DNA of 64,000 nucleotides from an uncultured Gemmatimonadota bacterium (GCA_903882745.1 CAIRYG010000013.1:1-64000); one strand, 5' to 3'; numbered from the stretch's first letter, positions 1 to 9,608 are shown. Numbers and translations are program-made. The notes: generated by a model not told the origin, from the letters alone.

Positions 1-130
1 ACCAGTCGCCCGACCAGTCGCCCGACCAGTCGCCCGACCAGTCGCCCGACCAGTCGCCCGACCAGTCGCCCGACCAGTCGCCCGACCAGTCGCCCGACCA
101 GTCGCCCGACCAGTCGCCCGACCAGTCGCC
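1..130. repeat. 12-bp tandem repeat, about 10.8 copies
   Basis: Ten exact copies of accagtcgcccg fill positions 1-120 and an eleventh copy diverges after ten bases at position 130. The array may extend left beyond the window. It lies in the reading frame of the beta-helix protein that follows, where each unit encodes Thr-Ser-Arg-Pro, so gain or loss of a unit would keep the frame. There are no spacers, so it is not a CRISPR array. Confidence 0.95.
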
Positions 131-2448
131 TGTTCCTCCGCCTCGCCACAGCCGTCGCCGTCGCGCTCATCGCGATAGCACCGGCCCACGCCGACGCACA
201 GGCCAAGAAGAAAGCCCCGGTCAAGAAGCAGACCACCAAGAAGCAGGCGCCGGCCAAGAAGCCCACGGCCGCGAAACCAACCCCGACCACCGACCTCAAG
301 CGCGGACTCGTCATCACCAAGTCCACCCGCATCACCCCCAAGAGCTACCGCCTCACCGCCGCCACCTCGCTCGACTCCGCACTGATCGTCGTCAAAGGGG
401 ACAACATCACCCTCGACCTCACCGGCGTCACGATTAATGGCGCCGAGCCGTTCTCCGACCCCGATCGCTTCGCCGGCGTCGCGATCCGCGTGGAAGGGGG
501 CAAGCACGTCACCATCATCGGCGGCACCATCCACGGCTTCCGCGTCGGCATCATGGCCCGCAACACCAAAACGCTCACCATCGCCGACGCCAACCTCAGC
601 TACACCTGGAAGCCGCGCCTCTACTCCACCGTCGAACACGAGTCGCTCGCCGACTGGCTCTCCTTCCATCACAACGAACAAAAAGAGTGGCTCCGCTTCG
701 GCGCCGCCCTCTACCTCGACGGCGTCAGCGGTGGCGACATCAAAAACGTCACCGCCGAACACGGGATGAATGGACTGATGATGGTGAAGTCCGACCACCT
801 CATGGTCCACGACAACACCTTCGCCTACAACTCCGGACTCGGGGTCGGGATGTACCGCGCCACCGACAACACACTCCTCCACAACACCCTCGACTACAAC
901 GTCCGCGGATTCTCCGAGGGCTTCTACCGCCGCGGCCAAGACTCCGCCGACTTGCTCATGTTCGAGCAGTCCAGTCGCAACGTCGTGGGCTACAACTCCG
1001 CCACCCACGGCGGCGACGGTCTCTTCCTCTGGGCCGGCCAAAGCACCATGGACACCGGCGCCGGCGGTGCCAACGACAATCTCTTCTTCGCCAACGATTT
1101 TTCCTACGCGCCCACCAATGCCATGGAACTCACCTTCAGCCGCAACACGCTGATCGCGAATGTGGCCAAAGGGAGTGACTACGGTCTCTGGGGCGGCTAC
1201 AGCTTCGACACCAAAATCGTGAGCAACTGCTTCGTGCGAAACCGCACAGGCATCGCCATCGAACACGGGCAAGACAACTTCATCACGGGCAACCGCTTCG
1301 AAGGCGAGCGCACCGCCATCCGTCTCTGGGCCGACAAAATCGAACCGTCAGACTGGATGTACCCGAAAAAGAAAGACACCCAGAACCGCAACAACAGCAT
1401 TACCGGCAACATGCTCAGCCGCAATCACGTCGGCTTCAACATCGCCAACGCCCGCGGCCTCCAACTCGCCAACAACACACTCGCCGCGGTCGACACAGCC
1501 TTCGTCATGAAGGACACACTGGGCCTTCGCAACACAGGCAACGCACCCATCCAAGCGGTCGACGACGCGGCCGACCCGTGCGCCACGATGGGCGCAATCC
1601 CCGCCGAATTCGACCGGCTCGCACCAGCGGTCGACGGGATCGCCAGCACGATCCCCGTGTCGCCGATGAGCCAGCGTCCACGGAGCGCGATCATCGTGGA
1701 CGACTGGGGCCCCTACGACTGGCGCGCCCCCAAACTCTGGCCCGTCGACAGCACCCACAGCGCTGCCGTGCGTCTCGCCGTACTCGGCCCCGACGGAAAG
1801 TGGAGTGTCGTCTCGCGTCGCGGCATCGCAGGACTCTCGGCGACCACCGGCGTCACCGGCGACACCGTCACCGTGACGCCAGCGCCCGACGGCGCGAGCG
1901 ACTGGGAACTCGTCCTCGAGTACAAAGGCGCCGCGACCCTTTCCCCCCGGGGCGAGTCCAAGGCGGCGAATGTCGCCCAGCGCTTTTCGTATCGTATGTT
2001 CGAACCCGTCACCGATTGGCGTGTGAAGTTCTACGCCTGGGCCGACAGCACCGACCCGCGCACCAAGAGCGAGGCCTTCAATCGCGTAGTACAGGGCACA
2101 CCGCTCACCACCGCGCACACCTCGCGCCTCGACTACCTCTGGGCTCGGCCAACGATCACGGGACTGCCGTCGTCCAAGTGGGCGCTCGAGGCCACAAGCA
2201 GTGTCACCGTCCCCGCGGGAACCCACACCCTCCGCACAATCAGCGACGATGCCGTGCGCGTCTGGGTCGACGGCGCACTGGTGATCGACAACTGGGTGCC
2301 TCACGAATCGGCGGTCGACGCGGTGCCGATTTCTGCAGGGAAACACGAGCTCCGCGTGCAGTATGTGCAGGTGGACGGCTGGACCGAACTTCGGCTCGAG
2401 ATCGTGAAGGGCGCGCAGCGCGCCGCAGGATCGCCGGGCCCGCATTGA
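1..2448 (+). CDS. secreted right-handed beta-helix protein with C-terminal PA14-like domain (5' end outside window)
   Basis: The frame is open from base 1 to the stop at 2446-2448, 815 residues visible. Residues 1-43 are TSRP repeats, followed by a hydrophobic signal-peptide core (residues 44-60) ending APAHADAQ, then a Lys/Pro/Thr-rich linker to about residue 98. No ATG, GTG or TTG precedes the signal core in frame, so the start lies upstream or at the atypical CTG at 130. Residues about 115-530 show the short repeating N-x-I/L patterns of NosD-like parallel beta-helix proteins, for example NTFAYNSGLGVGM and GNRFEG. Residues about 671-810 resemble a PA14 domain (ISDDAVRVWVDGALVIDNW). By family such proteins bind or cleave polysaccharide at the cell surface; no catalytic residues could be assigned. 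An internal ATG at 490 lies inside the helix and is unlikely to be the true start. Confidence 0.85.
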   Translation, partial: TSRPTSRPTSRPTSRPTSRPTSRPTSRPTSRPTSRPTSRPTSRLFLRLATAVAVALIAIAPAHADAQAKKKAPVKKQTTKKQAPAKKPTAAKPTPTTDLKRGLVITKSTRITPKSYRLTAATSLDSALIVVKGDNITLDLTGVTINGAEPFSDPDRFAGVAIRVEGGKHVTIIGGTIHGFRVGIMARNTKTLTIADANLSYTWKPRLYSTVEHESLADWLSFHHNEQKEWLRFGAALYLDGVSGGDIKNVTAEHGMNGLMMVKSDHLMVHDNTFAYNSGLGVGMYRATDNTLLHNTLDYNVRGFSEGFYRRGQDSADLLMFEQSSRNVVGYNSATHGGDGLFLWAGQSTMDTGAGGANDNLFFANDFSYAPTNAMELTFSRNTLIANVAKGSDYGLWGGYSFDTKIVSNCFVRNRTGIAIEHGQDNFITGNRFEGERTAIRLWADKIEPSDWMYPKKKDTQNRNNSITGNMLSRNHVGFNIANARGLQLANNTLAAVDTAFVMKDTLGLRNTGNAPIQAVDDAADPCATMGAIPAEFDRLAPAVDGIASTIPVSPMSQRPRSAIIVDDWGPYDWRAPKLWPVDSTHSAAVRLAVLGPDGKWSVVSRRGIAGLSATTGVTGDTVTVTPAPDGASDWELVLEYKGAATLSPRGESKAANVAQRFSYRMFEPVTDWRVKFYAWADSTDPRTKSEAFNRVVQGTPLTTAHTSRLDYLWARPTITGLPSSKWALEATSSVTVPAGTHTLRTISDDAVRVWVDGALVIDNWVPHESAVDAVPISAGKHELRVQYVQVDGWTELRLEIVKGAQRAAGSPGPH

Positions 2449-2465
2449 GCGTGAGAGGCACACGA

Positions 2466-3467
2466 ATGTCACATCATCGATCGGGGCTCACCGCGCTCGT
2501 CGCCGGCGCGCTCGTTGCCGGCGCACTCGCGCTGCCCAGCGCTACCGCACGCGCGCAAGGCATCGCCTTCTTTGCGGATACAACGCTGCTCGAGACCCCA
2601 ACCGGTTTCCTGCGCGGCTCCATCATGATGCCATTCCGGGTGGGGAAGTTTCCACTCGTGGTGTTCATCAGTGGCTCCGGTCCCACCGATCGGGACGGCA
2701 ACTCCATGGGCCTGCCCGGCAAAAACAACGCGCTTGGGATGCTCGCCCAAGCGCTCGCCGAACGCGGCATCGCCTCCGTGCGCTATGACAAACGCGGCGT
2801 GGCCGCGAGTGCTCGCGCGGCGACGAGCGAGCAGGAGCTTCGCTTTGAGATGTATGCCGACGACGCCGCGGCATGGGTCAAGAAGTTCCGCGACGACAAG
2901 CGCTTCAGCACGATCATCGTCGCCGGGCACAGCGAGGGGGCAATGCTTGGGATCCTCGCCGCGCAACGTGCCCCAGTCGACGGCTATGTCTCAATCGCTG
3001 GCGTGGCCCGCCGGGCGGACGCGGTGCTGCATGACCAACTCGCCGCCGGGCTCCCCAAGCCCGTGGCCGACCAAGCCGATGCCATTCTCGCGAGTCTCGC
3101 CGTAGGGAAGGCCGTTCCTGTGCCGCGCGCGATGCCGCTGTCAGCGGTGTTCCGCGCCAGTGTGCAGCCGTACATGATCTCGTGGTTCGCCTGGGACCCT
3201 GCCGTGGAGTTGGCGAAGCTAAAAATCCCGGTGTTGATCCTTCAGGGAACTGCTGACATCCAAGTGGCGATGTCCGAGGCAGATTCCTTACTCAAGGCCG
3301 CGCCCTCGGCGACGCTCGTGAAGGTCGACGGTATGAATCACGTGCTGAAGGGCGTCGTGGGCGATCAGGCGGCGCAGCTCAGGAGCTACAGCGATCCGAC
3401 CCTTCCGTTGGTCGCGCAGTTGGTGGACGCGATCGAAAAGTTTGTGAAGGAGATCCACGCACCGTAA
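2466..3467 (+). CDS. secreted alpha/beta hydrolase
   Basis: 333 residues starting at the ATG after AGAGG and 17 bases downstream of the beta-helix gene, so probably co-transcribed. A signal peptide with a duplicated LVAGA motif ends near ATARAQG (residue 32). The alpha/beta-hydrolase core shows the oxyanion-side ISGSGPTDRDG, the nucleophile elbow GHSEG (Ser156), a likely acid Asp264 in GTADIQV and a likely base His292 in GMNHVLKG. This is the pattern of serine esterases and peptidases acting outside the cytoplasm. The substrate cannot be told from sequence. No lipobox is seen. Confidence 0.85.
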   Translation: MSHHRSGLTALVAGALVAGALALPSATARAQGIAFFADTTLLETPTGFLRGSIMMPFRVGKFPLVVFISGSGPTDRDGNSMGLPGKNNALGMLAQALAERGIASVRYDKRGVAASARAATSEQELRFEMYADDAAAWVKKFRDDKRFSTIIVAGHSEGAMLGILAAQRAPVDGYVSIAGVARRADAVLHDQLAAGLPKPVADQADAILASLAVGKAVPVPRAMPLSAVFRASVQPYMISWFAWDPAVELAKLKIPVLILQGTADIQVAMSEADSLLKAAPSATLVKVDGMNHVLKGVVGDQAAQLRSYSDPTLPLVAQLVDAIEKFVKEIHAP

Positions 3468-3525
3468 CGAGCCTTTTCCCCAGCACGAAACGCGCGACGG
3501 TCCGACCATCTGACGAGGAGCGACA

Positions 3526-4020
3526 ATGAGTCTGCGTGTAACATTGCGGGAACGGATGATGGTGGTGTGGGCCGGCGAGCCCTGGCATGGAAAGTCGAGC
3601 AAGGCCATTCTCGCGGATGTCACCGCGGCTGAGGCGGCCGAGCGTGTGATGCCCGGCGCACCGACCATTTGGGAGTCGACGCTCCACCAGTTGGCCTGGA
3701 CCGAAGTGGTCGCCGCGCGACTCGCGGGCGGCGGCGGGCAAATCCCCGCACACGGCGACTGGCCAGCCGTCGCCGACACCACCGATGCCGCCTGGGCGGC
3801 GACACAAGAGTCGCTCAAGTCGGCCCGCTACGCCTTACTTGCCGCCCTGGAAAAGGCGCACGAGGAAGATCTCTTCCTCCAGGTCCCAAAATCGGTCACT
3901 GGCGAGGGTGGATCGAGCATGACACGGGCGCAAACAGTGGCCGGGCTGATCGACCACGATATTTACCACATGGCGCAAGTCGCTATGCTGAAGAAGGTTA
4001 TGCGTTCCAGGGGTGCGTAA
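3526..4020 (+). CDS. DinB-family four-helix protein
   Basis: 164 residues; ATG preceded by GAGGAG seven bases upstream. The sequence has the DinB/YfiT-like layout of a bundle with three metal-ligand histidines: His54 in STLHQLAWTE, and His144 and His148 in LIDHDIYHMAQ. The length is typical of the family. Members bind a divalent metal, and some are thiol-dependent transferases, but many have no known reaction. It has no signal peptide, so it is presumably cytoplasmic, unlike the two genes before it. It is followed by a strong hairpin. Confidence 0.8.
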   Translation: MSLRVTLRERMMVVWAGEPWHGKSSKAILADVTAAEAAERVMPGAPTIWESTLHQLAWTEVVAARLAGGGGQIPAHGDWPAVADTTDAAWAATQESLKSARYALLAALEKAHEEDLFLQVPKSVTGEGGSSMTRAQTVAGLIDHDIYHMAQVAMLKKVMRSRGA

Positions 4021-4081
4021 AAAGTACAAAAAGTGCTCCGCTGGAAATAGTAACCATCAAACAGATTTAAAGCAGTTACTT

Positions 4082-4113
4082 CACGGGCCGATCGCACTCG
4101 CGATCGGCCCGTG
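4082..4113 (+). terminator. perfect 14-bp stem-loop after the DinB gene
   Basis: Two 14-bp arms (4082-4095 and 4100-4113) are perfect reverse complements around the 4-base loop ACTC. It starts 61 bases after the DinB stop. No U-run follows, so it is a strong hairpin consistent with a terminator rather than a classical intrinsic one. Confidence 0.7.
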
Positions 4114-4312
4114 CTGCATTCCCTCCGATCCCATGCACGCGGCGACTGCTTCCATATAAATGCGCCATAACTGCGCCGTACAGGCTGTGGCTCACCTCAG
4201 CGCCCCAGCCAGCGGGCACCCTAGCGCGGTTATGATTCGCCGCCCCACTGCCGATGCTCTTGAGCGTGGAGAACTCACCGTTGTGATGTTCGCCTTGCAA
4301 GAGCCTCCATTT

Positions 4313-4340
4313 TTGGCTACATTTAGCAAGAAGATATACA
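4313..4340 (+). promoter_or_regulatory. possible sigma70-type promoter for the Ig-repeat lipoprotein gene
   Basis: TTGGCT (4313-4318) and TATACA (4335-4340) are separated by 16 bases. They lie about 110 bases before the lipoprotein ATG in an AT-richer part of the gap 4114-4451. That gap otherwise holds no gene I can support. This is a pattern match only. Confidence 0.35.
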
Positions 4341-4451
4341 CTGACTTATAAGTTGATAGTTAGGAATTCAGAACTCGTTTGACACGAGAGCAATCGCAGC
4401 CTCATGCAGAGCCTGCGCGCTGTCGTTCCTCATGACACTGTCGTTTTTCTT

Positions 4452-7400
4452 ATGAACCGTCGCATCCTCAAGTCGATTCTCGCCACATTGCTCGTGGTCG
4501 CTGCCTGCAGCAAGCTCGCAGACGTCACTGGGCCGCGCGCATCACGCGCGACGGGTACGTCCGCTCCTCGCTTCACCACGCAGGTTGGTCGGAGCTCGGT
4601 CGTCGCATCGCTTGATCCTCGTGCAACGCCAGCTGGTCTTATCGCCTGCATCGGTGGCGAAGGCACCGCGGTGGATTCGGTTATGGGCCGGCCGGGAACG
4701 ATCACCGGAAACGTGACCTTTGTGCCGGGGCACTTCGGCACCGCGTTCAGCATCAACGACGTCACCGCGGATATTTCACTGCCTGCCGACGCCGCGCTCA
4801 ATGTCGGCACGGGACCAGGCATGACGATGACCGCGTGGACGTACACTCGCGGCGACTGGTTTACCACCGTCACCTCCGAAGCCCCCAAGGGATCCGGCCC
4901 GATGCTGGAGTTCAATGGCGGCGCGCATATCTGGAGCCACAATCAGTATGAGGACCCCGAGAACGCTGAATTTGGGGACCTGGTCGATGTGAATGGCGGG
5001 TGGCATATCGTCCAGCAGCAAAACGTGGCGATGAAACTGAGGTGGAACCTCATCGCCCTGACCTATGATCGCGCGACCGGATGGGAGAAGCTCTGGGCGA
5101 ACGGAATCGTGACCGACAGCGCCCTCGTTGGCGACATCATGGTGTCCACGACGGGTGACCTGCATATCGGCTCGCGCAACGAGTTCTCGCCCTTCGGCAC
5201 CGATCGGTTCACGTTCAACGGCATGATCGATGAGCCCGCGATTTATAACCGCGCGCTGACCAAGGAAGAACTGGTCGCGCTGACGGCATCGACCGCCTCA
5301 ATCTGCTTTCCGAAACCGGTCGTGCTTCGCGCGGTCAGCGTACCGACGGCGGTCGAGTCCGGCGTGCCGTTCTCGGCGAGCTTCGACCTGATGACGTCGA
5401 CGGGTGTTCGCGCCCGCAACTATAACAACGTCACCGCGCAGCTCTACAGCGGCGCCGGCACCCTGCTGGGTACCACAACGGTCAGCGCCGACAGCGGTCG
5501 CGCAACCTTCACCAATCTGATTCTCGCCGGTCCGAGCACGGGCACGACGCTCGTGATCAGCTCCAGCGAAATCACCGACCTCATCACGGTGCCCATCACC
5601 GTCACGCAGGTCGTGCGTCGCGTGAACCTGCTCAACGCGCCGCTGCTCACGTCGTTGGGCGCGCCGCTCGCACCGCAGCCAAATATTGAACTGCTCGATG
5701 CCGCCGGATTGCGCATGGTCAACAGCGGCAACACGGTCACGGCAAGCCTCGCATCGGGCCCGGCTGGAGGCACGATCACCGGCACCACCAGTGTCACGAG
5801 CACAAATGGCCTCGCCAGCTTCAGCAGCCTGAGTGTGGCAGGGGCGTTGGGGTCGTACACAATCACCTTGAGTTCGGGCGCTGCAACCGTCGGCAGCTTC
5901 TCCGTGGCCACAGGCACGCAGCTCGCCATCGACACGCCGCCGGCCACCGTCGAAAATGGCGGCACGCTGGGGTCGTTCACCGTTCGGATCGCAAATGCCC
6001 TGGGGATCACCAACCCGTCGTCCACGGCACAGGTCAGCGTCACTGCGACCAACGGCACCGTCACCGGCACCACCACGGTAACAGCCGTCAATGGCGTCGC
6101 CACCTTCTCTGGCCTCGGCATTACGAGCAGCACGCCGGCCACGCCGGTCACACTGACCGTGTCAGCGCCGCTCTTCCCGAGCGTTCCGCTCTCGATTACC
6201 GTGACGCAGACGCCCACCACGGCGTCGTTTGTCACGCAGCCGACCAGCGCGAGCCTGAATATCCCGCTCTCGCCGCAGCCATCCGTGCGCGTGTTGGATA
6301 AAGCGGGCCAGCCGATGGTCAGTGGCACTGTTACCGCGGCCATCGCCGCGACGCCGTCCGCACTCGGTGGTACGACCACGGCATCAATCGTCGCTGGTGT
6401 GGCGAGCTTCTCGAACTTGGTGCTCACCTCGCTGGGCTCCTACAACATCACGCTGACCGCCGGTGGCACCGCAGCGCCGCTCACGTTGCCCCTCGCCGTC
6501 ACCCAGACAGCGCAAGCAATCAGCGTCCTCAACGCCCCGGCTGCGACCGTCCTTGGTTCAGCGCTCGTACCGCAGCCGAGTGTCGAGCTCCTCGACGCCA
6601 CTGGTGCGCGCATGGCGAGCAGCGGGAACGTCGTCACCGCCAGCATCGTCGACGGTCCAGTGGGTGGGACGCTCACCGGAACGCTGACCGCCACTTCGGT
6701 CAATGGTGTCGCCACCTTTACGAACCTCGGTGTCGCCACGAGCCTCGGCTCGTACACGATTGCGCTGAACAGTGGCGCCGCTACCGCCGGCATCTTCGTG
6801 GTGTCAACGGGCACGCAGCTCCTTGTCGACGTCCCGCCGACCAGCGTGGTGAATGGCGGAACGCTGAGCACCTTCGCTGTGCGCGTCGCTGACGCCACTG
6901 GCACGACGACCAGCTCGTCCACCGCGCCGGTCACCGTCACCGCGACCAACGGCACCGTTGCCGGAACCACCACCGTGAATGCCGTGAATGGTGTCGCGAC
7001 CTTTACGGGTCTCCGCATCACCAGCAGCACGGCAGCCACGCCGGTGACGCTGACGGTATCCGCACCGCAGTTCCCAGCGGTCCCACTCTCGATCGCGATC
7101 ACACAAACCGCCGCCACGCTGTCGTTTGTGACGCAGCCGACCTCGGCGAGCCTCAATGTCGCATTGAACCCGCAACCGTCGATCCGCGTGCTCGACAACG
7201 CGGGACAGCCAATGACGAGCGGAACGGTGACGGCCTCGGTGGCTAGCTCGCCGACGTCGCTGAGCGGCACGACCACCGTACCGGTCGTCAACGGCGTCGC
7301 GACCTTCACGGATCTCTCGCTCACCTCGGTTGGCGTGTTCACCATCTCGTTCAACGCCGGCGGCACCGCCACGCCGCTCACCCTGCTTCTCACCACAACG

Positions 7401-8558
7401 GGTGGCGGTACGAATCCCGGGGGTGCTACAGCTACGCAGGTCGCGATCACCTCGGCGCCGACTGCCGTCGAAAGCGGCGCATCGATGACGACACCGTTCC
7501 GCGTTGAGATTCGCGACGTGAATGGCGCGCTCGTGTCGAACGCCGCCGTGACTGTCACGGCGACGATCGCCAGCGGGAGCTCCGGTGTGTTGCAAGGCAC
7601 CACCAGCGCGACCAGCGTGAATGGTGTGGCCACCTTCACCAACCTGCGCGTCGGATCGACGGCCGGAACGGTGCGATTGCAGTTCGCGTCCGCTGGCCTC
7701 ACCTCGGCGACAAGCACTGCTGTCACCGTGACCCAGGTGGTCCGTCAGTTGGCGCTGGTGACGCAGCCCGGAACGCCGCGTCTCGCCAGCACCCTGACGG
7801 TCCAGCCTGTGGTTGAACTGCGCGACGCCGCTGGGCTCGCGGTCGCCAGCGGCACAGGCTCCGTCACCGCCTCGATTGGAAGTGGTACAGCCGGTGCGCT
7901 CACAGGCACCAACCCGGTGACGGCGACTGCTGGTCGCGCCACCTTTACCGACCTGTCGCTCAACGGCACGGGGAGCTACACGCTCGTCTTTAGCATGTCG
8001 GGCGCGTCGAGCGTTACCTCCTCGGCGCTCTCGTTCGCCGGCACCTCCTCGCTGGTCTTCAACGGCTTCCTCTCCCCGATTGACATGGGGCGGGTGAATG
8101 TGATTGAAGCCGGTCGTGTACTTCCGCTCCGCTACTCGGTAACGGGTGTGGCGGCAGGCACGACGGTGATTCAGTCGTTTACCTCCGTGCAAGAAGCCTG
8201 CGCCGTGCCGACGCTTCTCGATCATCCGTGGAATGGCGCAGGCAACGTGTGGGATGATCGTGGGCGCGGCGCGTTCACCAACGACGACGATGATGTCCGT
8301 GAAGGCTATGGCCAGTACGATGCTCGTCGTGGCTATTACCACGTCAACTTTGCGACGCAGCGAAGCTGGGCAGGCACCTGCCGAGTCTTCACCGCGACCC
8401 TGATTGACGGCACGACCCGCACCGTTCACTTCCGCTTCAAGCGGGGAGCGAGCAACACGGATTCAAACGACATGACAGCCTGGTGGGGCGCTGACGCCAC
8501 GCGCCGCTTCAAGCCAATCCTGGACGCGTGGAAGCGCGCCTGGAAGGACTCTGACTAG
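4452..8558 (+). CDS. large surface lipoprotein with LamG-like domain, tandem Ig-like repeats and PxKF-like C-terminus
   Basis: 1368 residues from the ATG at 4452, chosen because it begins a short lipoprotein signal (ILATLLVVAAC). An in-frame ATG 16 codons upstream would bury the signal. After the lipobox, residues about 64-285 look like a concanavalin/LamG fold (MTMTAWTY, WNLIALTYDR, FNGMIDEPAIYNRAL). Residues about 290-1195 are beta-rich modules of roughly 90-100 residues that repeat the phrases VTATNGTVTGTTTV and NGVATF, as in bacterial Ig-like/invasin folds. The first three-module block (about 5620-6510) is repeated as a second block (about 6515-7410). The C-terminal part (FLSPIDMGRVNVIEAG) resembles PxKF-type domains. 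This is a probable outer-surface adhesin or matrix protein; the ligand is unknown. Confidence 0.85.
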   Translation: MNRRILKSILATLLVVAACSKLADVTGPRASRATGTSAPRFTTQVGRSSVVASLDPRATPAGLIACIGGEGTAVDSVMGRPGTITGNVTFVPGHFGTAFSINDVTADISLPADAALNVGTGPGMTMTAWTYTRGDWFTTVTSEAPKGSGPMLEFNGGAHIWSHNQYEDPENAEFGDLVDVNGGWHIVQQQNVAMKLRWNLIALTYDRATGWEKLWANGIVTDSALVGDIMVSTTGDLHIGSRNEFSPFGTDRFTFNGMIDEPAIYNRALTKEELVALTASTASICFPKPVVLRAVSVPTAVESGVPFSASFDLMTSTGVRARNYNNVTAQLYSGAGTLLGTTTVSADSGRATFTNLILAGPSTGTTLVISSSEITDLITVPITVTQVVRRVNLLNAPLLTSLGAPLAPQPNIELLDAAGLRMVNSGNTVTASLASGPAGGTITGTTSVTSTNGLASFSSLSVAGALGSYTITLSSGAATVGSFSVATGTQLAIDTPPATVENGGTLGSFTVRIANALGITNPSSTAQVSVTATNGTVTGTTTVTAVNGVATFSGLGITSSTPATPVTLTVSAPLFPSVPLSITVTQTPTTASFVTQPTSASLNIPLSPQPSVRVLDKAGQPMVSGTVTAAIAATPSALGGTTTASIVAGVASFSNLVLTSLGSYNITLTAGGTAAPLTLPLAVTQTAQAISVLNAPAATVLGSALVPQPSVELLDATGARMASSGNVVTASIVDGPVGGTLTGTLTATSVNGVATFTNLGVATSLGSYTIALNSGAATAGIFVVSTGTQLLVDVPPTSVVNGGTLSTFAVRVADATGTTTSSSTAPVTVTATNGTVAGTTTVNAVNGVATFTGLRITSSTAATPVTLTVSAPQFPAVPLSIAITQTAATLSFVTQPTSASLNVALNPQPSIRVLDNAGQPMTSGTVTASVASSPTSLSGTTTVPVVNGVATFTDLSLTSVGVFTISFNAGGTATPLTLLLTTTGGGTNPGGATATQVAITSAPTAVESGASMTTPFRVEIRDVNGALVSNAAVTVTATIASGSSGVLQGTTSATSVNGVATFTNLRVGSTAGTVRLQFASAGLTSATSTAVTVTQVVRQLALVTQPGTPRLASTLTVQPVVELRDAAGLAVASGTGSVTASIGSGTAGALTGTNPVTATAGRATFTDLSLNGTGSYTLVFSMSGASSVTSSALSFAGTSSLVFNGFLSPIDMGRVNVIEAGRVLPLRYSVTGVAAGTTVIQSFTSVQEACAVPTLLDHPWNGAGNVWDDRGRGAFTNDDDDVREGYGQYDARRGYYHVNFATQRSWAGTCRVFTATLIDGTTRTVHFRFKRGASNTDSNDMTAWWGADATRRFKPILDAWKRAWKDSD

Positions 8559-8564
8559 TTCCTG

Positions 8565-9608
8565 CTAGTTCGTCGGTAGCGCTGCGTGCGCCGTCGCGGC
8601 CAGTAATGCGACGGCGTCACCCAGACGCGCGAAACGCGCATCGGTGGTGAGTCCGCCGCGATATCGCGCAAAGATCTGCTGCGCAATCACCGCAATCTTG
8701 AACAACCCAAACGTCCAATAAAACGTCGGGTCCACGGGGGCGCGTCCGGTGCGTGCGAGGTAGCGCGCCCAGAGTTCTGCACGAGTGAAATTCCCCGGCA
8801 GCGCCGTCACGCCAAGGCCGAGTGCGCGAAAAGCGGGATGATCGCCGACCTCGATCCAATACCCCATAGCCGTGCCCACGTCGAGTAAGGGATCGCCCAA
8901 CGTGGCCATCTCCCAGTCGAGCACGGCCACAATGCGGCTCGGGTCTGCGGGGTCGAGCACCAGATTGTCGTATTTAAAATCGTTGTGCACGAGCACGCTG
9001 CCGGCGTCCGCAGGCTGATTAGCCGCAAGCCAGGCTGCAACCGCGTCCATGGCGGGCACGGCATGGGTACGTGACGCCTCCCATCGCTGCGTCCACCCGG
9101 CAACCTGACGCGCCACATACCCCGTGGGCTTGCCCAATGCAGCAATCGCCGGATCGTCCGCACCGATCGCATGAATCGACGCTAACGTACGCACGAACGA
9201 CTCGCTGAGCGCGCCGAACTGTGCCGCACTTGGCGCGGGATCCGGCACCGCGCGCAGAATCGTGCCGCGTACCCGCTCCATCACATAGAACGGCGCACCA
9301 ATCGGTGCCTCGTCCTCACAGAGCACCATCGGCCGTGGCACCGCCACCCCGCGCTCGGCCAACACATGCAGTATGCGATACTCGCGCGCCATGTTGTGCG
9401 CGGGCCCTTTGCCAACGCCGCGCGGCGGCCGACGCAGCACCCACTCGCCGCTCGACGTGACGAGCAAATAGGTGAGGTTCGAGAACCCGCCCGGAAACTG
9501 CGCAATCTGCTCGACGACGCCAATCGGCGGCGCTGCGTCAGCGAGCCAAGCATTGAGCGCGGCCAGCGAAATCTCCTCGCCAGCGCGCACGGGGCGAGTG
9601 TCGCTCAC
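8565..9608 (-). CDS. aminoglycoside-phosphotransferase-like kinase, ACAD10/11 N-terminal type
   Basis: 347 residues, GTG start. The start overlaps the stop of the acyl-CoA dehydrogenase upstream by four bases (GTGA at 9608-9605), which suggests translational coupling. The APH/choline-kinase fold is shown by the catalytic loop VLVHNDFKYDNLVL (H-x-D-x4-N) and the metal motif LDWEMATLGDPLLDVG. Its close relatives in other organisms are either fused to, or encoded beside, an acyl-CoA dehydrogenase. In ACAD10/11 and in Pseudomonas LvaA this kinase phosphorylates the 4-hydroxyl of hydroxyacyl-CoA. That activity is inferred here from context and motifs; aminoglycoside resistance is unlikely. Confidence 0.85.
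   Translation of the reverse strand: MSDTRPVRAGEEISLAALNAWLADAAPPIGVVEQIAQFPGGFSNLTYLLVTSSGEWVLRRPPRGVGKGPAHNMAREYRILHVLAERGVAVPRPMVLCEDEAPIGAPFYVMERVRGTILRAVPDPAPSAAQFGALSESFVRTLASIHAIGADDPAIAALGKPTGYVARQVAGWTQRWEASRTHAVPAMDAVAAWLAANQPADAGSVLVHNDFKYDNLVLDPADPSRIVAVLDWEMATLGDPLLDVGTAMGYWIEVGDHPAFRALGLGVTALPGNFTRAELWARYLARTGRAPVDPTFYWTFGLFKIAVIAQQIFARYRGGLTTDARFARLGDAVALLAATAHAALPTN

Noticed and set aside
1-130. CRISPR-like regular repeats
   Set aside because: The 12-base units are contiguous with no spacers, and they sit inside an open reading frame.
4404-4451. Upstream in-frame ATG for the Ig-repeat lipoprotein
   Set aside because: Using it would place 16 polar residues before the lipoprotein signal; the ATG at 4452 gives a normal signal with lipobox.
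6804-8429. 541-codon minus-strand frame
   Set aside because: It lies opposite the repetitive Ig-like region and has Arg/Gly/His-rich composition without domains.
8565-9608. Aminoglycoside resistance gene
   Set aside because: The kinase fold is shared, but the overlap with an ACAD10/11-like dehydrogenase and the acyl-CoA operon point to lipid metabolism.
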